Positions 7,970 to 15,363 of a stretch of DNA of 34,291 bases are shown here, one piece after another. The position numbers and the translations under genes were made by a program. The notes beneath the pieces were generated by a model, which saw only the letters and a list, made by a program, of their open reading frames with translations, searched no databases and was not told the DNA's origin. Source of the DNA: an uncultured Eubacterium sp. (GTDB taxonomy: Bacteria; Bacillota; Clostridia; Lachnospirales; Lachnospiraceae); the NCBI GenBank assembly GCA_905236735.1, contig CAJOOU010000082.1, positions 1 to 34,291 on the forward strand. The letters run 5' to 3'. Positions within the stretch are counted from its first letter, which is position 1. Each line of letters begins with the position of its first letter.

Positions 7970-9718
7970 CTATGATTCCACGAGAGTAAGCGCGGAGATG
8001 TCCGTGGAAGCTATGAGGGAATAGTTGGTATAATAGACTACAAATCCCGGTTTTGCTCCGTTTGGTTTTTTGACATTTTTACGCTGCAGGTAGTCAATCT
8101 CGACCTTACCTGCATTTCTGCCGCCTGAATAATAGGCGGCAAGCGAGCCCGCCTCTTCAAAGGCGCGGTCTGTCATTTCTTTTCCGCCTGTTTTAACTAT
8201 TACATGGGAGCCCGGAGTCTTTTTGGCGTGAAACCACCAGTCTCCGCCGTTTGCCACCTTGAAGGTGAGTTCATCGTTCTGCAGGTTGTTTTTGCCTACA
8301 TACATATCAAAACCATCGGAAGATATATAGTGAAACGGAGTGCTTTTTCCCGGTTTAGAGACCTTTTTTGAAAGCGTATGTCTTTTTATATATCCGCAGT
8401 TTATTAGTTCGTCCTTAATCTGCATAAGGTCGGCCTCGGATACGGCAATGCCCAGGGAAGTATCTATTGTCATAAGATGGTCAAGCTCGGATTTGGATGA
8501 TTCGAGCTGAGAGCTTAATGCCTCTGCCGTTCTTTTCAGCTTGTTGTATCTGGCAAAATATTTCTGTGAGTTTTCCTGGGCGCTTATGGTGCTGTCGAGA
8601 GGTACAATTATATTTTCGTTGGTATAGTAGTTTAAAAGCTCGCATTTTTTTTCGCCTGCTTTTACGCTGTATCCGTACGCATTTAAGAGCTCACCGTAGA
8701 GCTTGTATTTGTCTTTCTTTTCCGTGTCTTTCATTTGGCGAAGCTGCAGGTCGTACTTCCTTCTTGTGCGGTCTATTGCGTTTGAAACAACCTTTCTGAG
8801 GTCGGATGATTTTTGCCTTATCCTTGAATATACTTCCTTGTCCTTGTAATAGGTATGGATGACTTCGGATACGCTGCTGAATTCTTTTATTTCGTATCCT
8901 TCATACATTGAGGGTTTTATGCATGAAAAATCAACCGGTTCCCTGCCGCTGTAAATAATACACGGGAAGAACCTGCCGTTTTTGATATCGTCCATAAGCC
9001 ATGAAAAGTGATTGTATATATGCTTTTTGGTATCTTTGCTGAGACTGCTTGTCATAGTTTCAGGATCAATTGAGCTCCTGAAACAGATTTCTGAGGCAAT
9101 CTGGGGAGAAATACCGTTATAGCTCTGATAGATGGCTTTTTGTATATCTGCATCTTTTGATGAGATAAGACCGCAGAATTCCTCTTCGCTTGTGTTTAGA
9201 GGATCTTTTTTATCGGCCGTTTTCGGGTAAAAATATTCTCTGCCCGGCAAAACCTCTCTTAATGAACTCATATTTGCCGAAATATGCTTTACGGCGCCGA
9301 GAATCATATTATTTTCATCACAGAAAATAATGTTGGAGCGTTTACCCATAAACTCGGCATAAATATATTTGGTGCATAAATCTCCGAGGTCGTTATAGTG
9401 CTGTATTTCGAATCTGATTATTCTTTCGGTCTCAGGCTGGGTGATGCTTATTATCCTGCCGTTTGCTATATGTTTTCTTAAAAGCATACAGAAGTTGGGC
9501 GCACTTATAGGGCTGGGTTTTCCCGTTTGGGTAATATATATAAGTGGGAGAGAGGCGTTTGCCGACATAACGAGTTTGACAGAGCCTCCCTGTTTTTTGT
9601 TTATAGTAAAAAGAAGCTCATCGGGTTCGGGCTGGGCGATTTTGGCAAGCCTGCCGCCTATTACTTCTTTGTTTAAATCATAGACAATATTTGCGATAAC
9701 TGTTCCGTCAAAAGCCAC
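7970..9718 (-). CDS. rqcH: RqcH / NFACT family ribosome quality-control protein
   Basis: A 582-residue NFACT protein (FbpA, RqcH, NEMF/Rqc2 homologue). In Bacillus, RqcH binds obstructed 50S subunits and recruits tRNA-Ala to add alanine tails that mark stalled peptides for degradation; the older name 'fibronectin-binding protein' reflects a secondary property. Seen here are an N-terminal NFACT-N domain (start MAFDGTVIANIVYDLN, GRLAKIAQPEPDELLF), a charged helical middle region (about residues 290-430), and a C-terminal NFACT-R/DUF814 domain (GGDWWFHAKKTPGSHVIVK). The catalytic-loop pair aligned with Asp-Arg of B. subtilis RqcH reads Glu98-Arg99. The start is GTG with AAAGGA nine bases upstream. 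It is transcribed from a promoter overlapping that of the divergent histidine kinase. Confidence 0.93.
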   Translation of the reverse strand: MAFDGTVIANIVYDLNKEVIGGRLAKIAQPEPDELLFTINKKQGGSVKLVMSANASLPLIYITQTGKPSPISAPNFCMLLRKHIANGRIISITQPETERIIRFEIQHYNDLGDLCTKYIYAEFMGKRSNIIFCDENNMILGAVKHISANMSSLREVLPGREYFYPKTADKKDPLNTSEEEFCGLISSKDADIQKAIYQSYNGISPQIASEICFRSSIDPETMTSSLSKDTKKHIYNHFSWLMDDIKNGRFFPCIIYSGREPVDFSCIKPSMYEGYEIKEFSSVSEVIHTYYKDKEVYSRIRQKSSDLRKVVSNAIDRTRRKYDLQLRQMKDTEKKDKYKLYGELLNAYGYSVKAGEKKCELLNYYTNENIIVPLDSTISAQENSQKYFARYNKLKRTAEALSSQLESSKSELDHLMTIDTSLGIAVSEADLMQIKDELINCGYIKRHTLSKKVSKPGKSTPFHYISSDGFDMYVGKNNLQNDELTFKVANGGDWWFHAKKTPGSHVIVKTGGKEMTDRAFEEAGSLAAYYSGGRNAGKVEIDYLQRKNVKKPNGAKPGFVVYYTNYSLIASTDISALTLVES

Positions 9719-9741
9719 TTGAAATCATCCTTTCAATTTTT

Positions 9742-9779
9742 AGGCTGACGGGACGCATGTGTTTGGCTTTCGTCAGCCT
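9742..9779 (-). promoter_or_regulatory. Large inverted repeat in the rqcH leader
   Basis: AGGCTGACG and CGTCAGCCT (perfect 9-bp arms, 20-nt loop) lie between the rqcH promoter and its ribosome site. The rqcH-strand side is followed by A-rich sequence, so it is not a terminator for rqcH. It could be a structured leader or an operator; I recognise no riboswitch class. Confidence 0.55.
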
Positions 9780-9794
9780 GATTCAGTAAAACTA

Positions 9795-9823
9795 ATCATA
9801 ACTTAAAAAATGTAAAGTTGCAA
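9795..9823 (-). promoter_or_regulatory. rqcH promoter
   Basis: On the minus strand, TTGCAA (9818-9823), a 17-nt spacer and TATGAT (9795-9800). The -35 hexamer is self-complementary and also serves the opposite promoter. Confidence 0.6.
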
Positions 9824-9847
9824 TGTATTAATAAATTATGATACTAT
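9818..9847 (+). promoter_or_regulatory. Promoter of the histidine kinase pair
   Basis: TTGCAA (9818-9823), an 18-nt spacer and TACTAT (9842-9847) with an upstream TG one base before it (extended -10). It leaves an untranslated leader of roughly 80 bases that is richer in G+C than the promoter and contains no motif I recognise. Confidence 0.5.
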
Positions 9848-9934
9848 TCTAATATCTATTCCGGGCCTGTGGGTGGCGTATGTTTATGGCTCGCCTCAGC
9901 CTCAATATGCAAGGAGTTATTTTGGGGAGTTTTT

Positions 9935-11974
9935 ATGTACAGAGACGAAGAAAGGGAGACAATATCTCATATTGCGTATTTAGCCGTGCTTACTTTGCTC
10001 GGGCTTCTTTTGATAATCATTTCTTACATTTCAGGTTGGAATACGGCTTTTATACCGATTACATTCATAATGATAGTAAGCTGCTGGGCGTTTCACATTA
10101 TTAATCTGGGAACCGAAAGTCAGAGACTGTATTTTTATACAATATGTACAGGCATACTTCTTTTTTACTATGGAGCCCATCCCAAGGCTCTTACAGACAT
10201 TCCCATTGTTATCTGCCTTGTTGTCATAGCTCTTTCGGCAAAGAATGATATGAAGCTTGCGTATATGGCTGTTATTCCTTATCCGTTACTTATTATTTAT
10301 CATATATTTACGGGTTATATAGGGCCGGGAAGCGAGCAGATAGTTATATCAAGGCTCTTTCTCGGGATAGTTGCCGTTGCTGCGTCCCTTATTCTTGCCA
10401 AATCCATTTTTGTAAACAGAATTAATTCCGAGTCTGAATATAAGCAGCTTCAAAAAGAACTTGATGATGCTATGAATAATACCGAGAACTTTCTTGCAAA
10501 TGTGTCGCATGAACTAAGGACTCCGATAAATGCAATTAACGGTATTACCGAAATCATGCTTTCGTCAAAGCTTCCGGAGAATCTTATAAAAGATGCCGAA
10601 TCAATTCATTATGCCGGGAAAAGGATATATAACCAGATATCAAATATTCTGGATTTTTCGGAGATAACCACCGGAAGCATCCGGGTAGTGCCCCACGAGT
10701 ATGAAATTACCTCTGTGGTTAATGATGCATATGAGAATGTTATCTGGGGAGACTATGGCAAAAATCTGGATATTGCCATAGATATTGAATCGGATATTCC
10801 GGTTGTTTTATTTGGTGATGACGCAAAAATTAAGAAGATAATAAGTGAGCTCCTTGATAATGCGATTAAATTTACCTCGGTCGGCGGAGTATATCTCTAT
10901 ATAAGCAAGAGGGATGAAAAATACGGCATTAATCTCAATATAGATGTCAAAGATACCGGAAAAGGAATGAACCGCAGAGAGATTGAGGCTATTTATAAAG
11001 GGTATTATAAAAAAGACACCGAGAGTAACCGTACAACAAACGGTATGGGCATAGGCCTTTCTATAGTACATGCTCTTGCCTCGGCAATGGACGGATTTAT
11101 GAGTATAAGTTCCCGTGAAGGAGAGGGGACTCATGTGCACATATCCATACCTCAGGCGGTCAGAAACAAACAGCCTGCAATCTACCTGCCCGACAGCAGC
11201 AGATACAATATAGGATGTTATTTTAATACGGACAAATATGCCAAAAAAGAGGTTGCCGCATATTACGGGGCTGTTATTGAACATATAAGGGAAGGCCTGG
11301 GTATAAAGATAGCAACTGCTTCATCTTTCATAGAATTTAAGGAAATCATTAAATACAATAAGCTGTCCCATGTATTTATCTCCGAATGGGAGTATGAGAT
11401 GGACAGAAGATATTTTGAGGAATTATCAAAGAGTGTGCGCCTTTTGATGTTTTCGGCAACGGGTGATGCAGTTGACAATGCGGACATTCTTGTTGTTAAA
11501 AAACCTGTATTTGTCTTAAATGCCATAAATATTTTGGATGATGCCTATACCGGCGTAAAAAAGGAAAAAGAGCCTTTTGCTGATTACAGCCGGCTCAGGG
11601 TACTTGTTGTAGATGATGACTCAATGAATATCATGGTGGCCAAGGGAATACTTTCCATGTACGGGATAAGTGCCGAGAGTGCCACAAACGGCAGAATGGC
11701 GGTGGACAGATGTGCAGCAGAAGATTTTGACATTATTTTCATGGATCATATGATGCCGGGGATGGACGGCGTCGAAACTATGAAAAAAATCAGAATGCTA
11801 AGAAACGGATTTTATAACGATATACCTATTATTGCTCTTACTGCAAATGCGGGAAGCGGTGCAAGGAGTATGTTTTTTGAACAGGGATTTAATGATTTTG
11901 TTGCCAAGCCGGTTGAGAGCTCGGCAATGACAAGGGTTCTCAGAAAGTTTTCGGGAGGCGTGGGAAGCGTATGA
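9935..11974 (+). CDS. Membrane hybrid histidine kinase with receiver domain
   Basis: A 679-residue hybrid sensor kinase. The ATG at 9935 is chosen because GGGGAG (9924-9929) precedes it and because an earlier in-frame start (9869) lacks a ribosome site. About six hydrophobic segments fill residues 10-170 with almost no extracytoplasmic loops, so the signal is probably sensed in the membrane. A coiled stretch leads to HisKA (FLANVSHELRTPINAI, phospho-accepting His192). The HATPase has N-box ELLDNAIKFT (E305, N309), G1 DTGKGM (340-345) and G2 GMGIGL (370-375). Residues about 413-540 look like a degenerate receiver-like domain without the acidic pocket. A full receiver follows (acidic residues 560-562, phospho-Asp604, Lys in AKP). 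There is no HPt or DNA-binding domain. Its stop overlaps the start of the DegV-kinase gene (ATGA), implying coupled synthesis. Confidence 0.9.
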   Translation: MYRDEERETISHIAYLAVLTLLGLLLIIISYISGWNTAFIPITFIMIVSCWAFHIINLGTESQRLYFYTICTGILLFYYGAHPKALTDIPIVICLVVIALSAKNDMKLAYMAVIPYPLLIIYHIFTGYIGPGSEQIVISRLFLGIVAVAASLILAKSIFVNRINSESEYKQLQKELDDAMNNTENFLANVSHELRTPINAINGITEIMLSSKLPENLIKDAESIHYAGKRIYNQISNILDFSEITTGSIRVVPHEYEITSVVNDAYENVIWGDYGKNLDIAIDIESDIPVVLFGDDAKIKKIISELLDNAIKFTSVGGVYLYISKRDEKYGINLNIDVKDTGKGMNRREIEAIYKGYYKKDTESNRTTNGMGIGLSIVHALASAMDGFMSISSREGEGTHVHISIPQAVRNKQPAIYLPDSSRYNIGCYFNTDKYAKKEVAAYYGAVIEHIREGLGIKIATASSFIEFKEIIKYNKLSHVFISEWEYEMDRRYFEELSKSVRLLMFSATGDAVDNADILVVKKPVFVLNAINILDDAYTGVKKEKEPFADYSRLRVLVVDDDSMNIMVAKGILSMYGISAESATNGRMAVDRCAAEDFDIIFMDHMMPGMDGVETMKKIRMLRNGFYNDIPIIALTANAGSGARSMFFEQGFNDFVAKPVESSAMTRVLRKFSGGVGSV

Positions 11975-14802
11975 AAGGAAAAGAACATATAATTATTTCT
12001 GCCGACAGCATCTGTGACCTTCCGCCGGAACTTAAGGATAAATACAAAATCAGCTGTATACCGTATTATGTAAACACATCGGGAGCTCATCTTATTGACG
12101 GCGAAGAGGTTGATTCGGATGATCTTATGGTGTATCTGTCAAACAGCAGTAATATAGCTGTTTCCGCTTCACCGGAAGTCAATGAATATAATGCGTATTT
12201 TCGCAGCCTTAAGCTTAAGGCAGACCACATTATACATATCAGTGCCGGCAAAAATGTCGGCGAAGGGTATACAAGGGCAAATGAAGCTGCCAAAACCATG
12301 GAAAATGTTTATGTTGTTGAGAGCGGTCTTATTTCGAGCGGAATAGGTATACTTGCAATAAAAGCATCTGAATATGTGAGTGAAGGTCTGGCCGTTGATG
12401 AGGTTTTGCGTGAACTTGAACAGGATAAAAAGCTGATACCCGTGTCTTTTTATGCAAAATCGGGAGACAGGCTTTCAGAAAGCGGCAGGATTTCGGAAAG
12501 AATAAATAAAACAAGTAAAAGACTGGTTTCACATCCGATACTTGAGATGAGAAATTCTTCCATTTCACTAAAAAAGTTTGTTTTCGGCAGGGATAAAAAG
12601 GCGTTTTCCTCGTACATAAGAAGTGTAATGAAAAATCTCTGGAGGATAGATGATGAGACAGTATTTATTACCTATGCGGGTATGGATGACGACTCACTTG
12701 AGTTTATCAGGGATGAAATTAAAAAATACATAGAGTTTAAAAATGTTATTTTCCAGAAGGCGTCCGCGGCCATAGCGGTTAACTGCGGTGCGGGTACGGT
12801 AGGGATAATATTCTCATATAAAAGAAGTGCGCCGTCAAAACTTTCGGGAGAGGAGAACAAAAAACCGGGTTTAAAGGACAACCTCAAAAATTTTGCTTTT
12901 TATTTTTTTATAAATGAAGAATACGAAATCAGACATATAAGGGTAAATATCATCTTCAGCTTAATGATTATCGGAGGCGTTATATTTATGCGGCTCTCCG
13001 GGGTAAAGCTTATACCTGTGATTTTCTATGCTGTGGTTTTTGTTTTATTGTGGATGGTTTTTGCTGTTTTAAACCTGGCATATAAAATGCAGAGGGAGGC
13101 CTTGATGAGACACGAAGAGGAGCTGCTTTTTGCAAATAATGCAAAAAACACCTTCCTGGCAAATATGTCTCATGAGATTAGAACGCCCATAAACGGTATT
13201 ATTGGTATGGATACGATGCTGCTTCGGGAGTGCGGGGATGATAACCAGGCCCTCAAAGAATATGCAGTTAATATCAAGCATGCTTCAAACCAGCTTCTTG
13301 CCATTGTAAATGACATACTTGACATATCCAAGATAGAGTCAGGCAAACTTGAGGTTATTAATGCGGACTATAAGGTTTTCAATCTGATAAGGGATTGTGT
13401 AAATATAAATGAACCAAGGGCTGATGCCAAAGGGATTAAATTCATTTTAAAGGCGGATGGGGCTCTTCCTTCCGTGCTCTTTGGGGATGAGATAAGAATA
13501 AAGCAGATTATAAACAACCTTTTATCCAATGCCATTAAATATACCGAGAGCGGAAGTGTTATTTTTGAAGTAGGCTATAAGTTTATTAACGATGCAAGGA
13601 TTAATCTCGTGCTTTCCGTTAAAGATACGGGTATAGGTATTAAAACCGAAGATATGGCATCGCTTTTTGACAGCTTTACGAGACTTGAAGAGGGAAGAAA
13701 CAGAGCTATAGAGGGCACGGGACTTGGACTGAACCTGACAAGGGCTTTGGCGGAGCTTATGGACGGAACTATTTCCGTGGAAAGCGTATACGGCAAGGGA
13801 TCCACATTTAAGGCGGTTTTGCCACAGATAATAAAAAGTAATGTGCCTGTGGGAGACTTTAATAAAAGGCTTAAAGAAATTGATTTATCGGAGATGACCG
13901 AAAGAACCTATGTTTACGCACCTAAATGCCGCATTCTTGTTGTGGATGATGTGGAAATGAACCTTTTTGTTGCCAAAGGATTGCTTAAATACACCGGAGC
14001 TGTCATTGATACGGCATCCAGCGGTATGGAAGCCCTTGACCTGGTTGCAAAAAACAGCTATGAAATTATTTTCCTCGATCATCTTATGCCAAAGATGGAT
14101 GGCGTTGAGACTCTTAAAAAGATGATGGAGTTTGAAAATAGTATTAATGCTGCAACTCCGATTATCATGATGACTGCAAATGCAATTGCAGGTGCAAAGG
14201 AGGAGTATATAAAAGACGGATTTACGGATTATATAGCAAAACCGATTGTTGATAATAAATTCCAGGAGATTTTAAAAAAATATCTGCCTCAGGATAAGTT
14301 TACCGTGGTTAAATCCAAAAGCACTGAGGAAAACAGTAAGGAAGAAGAAACTGTTGCAGTGGATTTTTCGGAAGACATTATTGAAATCGAGCCGTATGAA
14401 GAAGAGGTGCTTTCGGGCAAAAATGACGCCTCGGAGTTTCCTTCTTTTATAAAAGAAATAGACTTCCTTGATACGGAGACGGGACTTAAGTTTTGTCTTT
14501 CGGATATAAATTTTTACAGGCAGATATTAAATGAGTTTATTACGGCAGATAAGACGCTTGTGCTTAACGCGGCCTTTGTCGCAAAAAACTGGAGCGATTA
14601 CAAGATATATGTCCATGCTTTAAAAAGCACCTCTCTTAACATTGGTGCCATAGCCCTTAGTAATGCGGCTCTTGAAATGGAAGAAAAGTGCAAACTCTCC
14701 GATACGGACTATATTATTAGTCATCATGATGAACTTATGGAAATGTATGGTGATATTCTTAAAAAACTCAAAAGAAGGCTGATGCTCCCTGAAACAGAGT
14801 GA
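11971..14802 (+). CDS. DegV-domain hybrid histidine kinase (DegV-TM-HisKA-HATPase-REC-HPt fusion)
   Basis: A 943-residue fusion. Residues 1-286 are a complete DegV/EDD fold, the FakB-type lipid-carrier family: start IIISADSICDLPPEL, central VVESGLISSGIGILAIKA, SESGRISERINKTSKRLVSHPIL and C-terminal CGAGTVGIIFS. Two hydrophobic helices follow (about 325-342 and 347-370), then HisKA (FLANMSHEIRTPINGI, His401) and HATPase (N-box NNLLSNAIKYT near N516/N520, G1 DTGIGI 552-557, G2 GTGLGL 582-587). A receiver (D659-D660, phospho-Asp703, AKP) and a C-terminal HPt (HALKST, His882) complete the chain. The DegV part has no signal peptide and precedes the first helix, so it should be cytoplasmic; the very short loop between the helices supports this. 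DegV residues expected to contact the acyl carboxylate look altered. It overlaps the upstream kinase by 4 bp. Its 3' end overlaps the convergent UPF0016 gene by 35 bp. Confidence 0.92.
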   Translation: MKGKEHIIISADSICDLPPELKDKYKISCIPYYVNTSGAHLIDGEEVDSDDLMVYLSNSSNIAVSASPEVNEYNAYFRSLKLKADHIIHISAGKNVGEGYTRANEAAKTMENVYVVESGLISSGIGILAIKASEYVSEGLAVDEVLRELEQDKKLIPVSFYAKSGDRLSESGRISERINKTSKRLVSHPILEMRNSSISLKKFVFGRDKKAFSSYIRSVMKNLWRIDDETVFITYAGMDDDSLEFIRDEIKKYIEFKNVIFQKASAAIAVNCGAGTVGIIFSYKRSAPSKLSGEENKKPGLKDNLKNFAFYFFINEEYEIRHIRVNIIFSLMIIGGVIFMRLSGVKLIPVIFYAVVFVLLWMVFAVLNLAYKMQREALMRHEEELLFANNAKNTFLANMSHEIRTPINGIIGMDTMLLRECGDDNQALKEYAVNIKHASNQLLAIVNDILDISKIESGKLEVINADYKVFNLIRDCVNINEPRADAKGIKFILKADGALPSVLFGDEIRIKQIINNLLSNAIKYTESGSVIFEVGYKFINDARINLVLSVKDTGIGIKTEDMASLFDSFTRLEEGRNRAIEGTGLGLNLTRALAELMDGTISVESVYGKGSTFKAVLPQIIKSNVPVGDFNKRLKEIDLSEMTERTYVYAPKCRILVVDDVEMNLFVAKGLLKYTGAVIDTASSGMEALDLVAKNSYEIIFLDHLMPKMDGVETLKKMMEFENSINAATPIIMMTANAIAGAKEEYIKDGFTDYIAKPIVDNKFQEILKKYLPQDKFTVVKSKSTEENSKEEETVAVDFSEDIIEIEPYEEEVLSGKNDASEFPSFIKEIDFLDTETGLKFCLSDINFYRQILNEFITADKTLVLNAAFVAKNWSDYKIYVHALKSTSLNIGAIALSNAALEMEEKCKLSDTDYIISHHDELMEMYGDILKKLKRRLMLPETE

Positions 14803-15346
14803 CAAGTCCGAAAATCGCAAATATGAGGGCGGCAGCTTTATTTAAGATTTTATTGTCAATGCGACCGGCTATGATTTTGCCAAGGAAAAGCCCGAACATA
14901 TCTGCGGCAAAAAGACCGAGGGAACAGGCGAGCCATACTAAAAGAGCACTTTTCAGACCGGCGTTTGCTCCGAATGTAATGGCTGTAAGTTGTGTTTTGT
15001 CACCGAGTTCGGCAATGAAAAATGTAATAAAAACTGCAAGCGGCGCAAATGAAATCTTTATATCATTTGCGTCTTCTTCTTTGCCCACATCAGGCCTGAA
15101 AAATGAAATTGCAAAAAAGATAAATACGGTTCCGGCAATGAACTTTATCAGGTATTCGGGTATCAGGGAGGCTACAAAACCGCCGGCAAGTACTGCGAGG
15201 GCGTTTAAAAGAAGGATGGCGCAGAGGGTTCCTGCGATAATATCTTTTGTTTTATATTTACCGGTTAAAGCTATGAGCATAAACTGGGTTTTGTCTCCCA
15301 TTTCTGCGATAAATTCTGCGAAAAAAATTGATAAAAATGATAACAT
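14768..15346 (-). CDS. UPF0016/GDT1 family manganese (cation) exporter
   Basis: A 192-residue membrane protein of the UPF0016 (GDT1/TMEM165/MneA) family. Six hydrophobic helices are arranged as two homologous halves, each carrying the signature E-x-G-D-K-T: EMGDKTQ near residue 15 and ELGDKTQ near residue 115. These acidic residues form the cation site in the family, whose characterised members move Mn2+ and/or Ca2+; bacterial MneA exports manganese. GGAGG (complement of 15353-15357) precedes the ATG. It is the second gene of a two-gene minus-strand operon behind a yybP-ykoY-type manganese riboswitch, which strongly favours Mn2+ as substrate. Its last 35 bases overlap the end of the convergent DegV-kinase gene. 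Confidence 0.92.
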   Translation of the reverse strand: MLSFLSIFFAEFIAEMGDKTQFMLIALTGKYKTKDIIAGTLCAILLLNALAVLAGGFVASLIPEYLIKFIAGTVFIFFAISFFRPDVGKEEDANDIKISFAPLAVFITFFIAELGDKTQLTAITFGANAGLKSALLVWLACSLGLFAADMFGLFLGKIIAGRIDNKILNKAAALIFAIFGLVTLFQGASAFF

Positions 15347-15363
15347 GATTAACCTCCGTAAAA

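Noticed and set aside
9848..9934. Riboswitch (for example cyclic-di-GMP) in the kinase leader
   Set aside because: The leader is short and somewhat G+C-rich, but shows no GEMM or other class motif that I can recognise.
9880..10104. 74-codon plus-strand frame as a possible leader peptide of the kinase gene
   Set aside because: Overlaps the kinase coding region in another frame, lacks a ribosome site and resembles no leader peptide.
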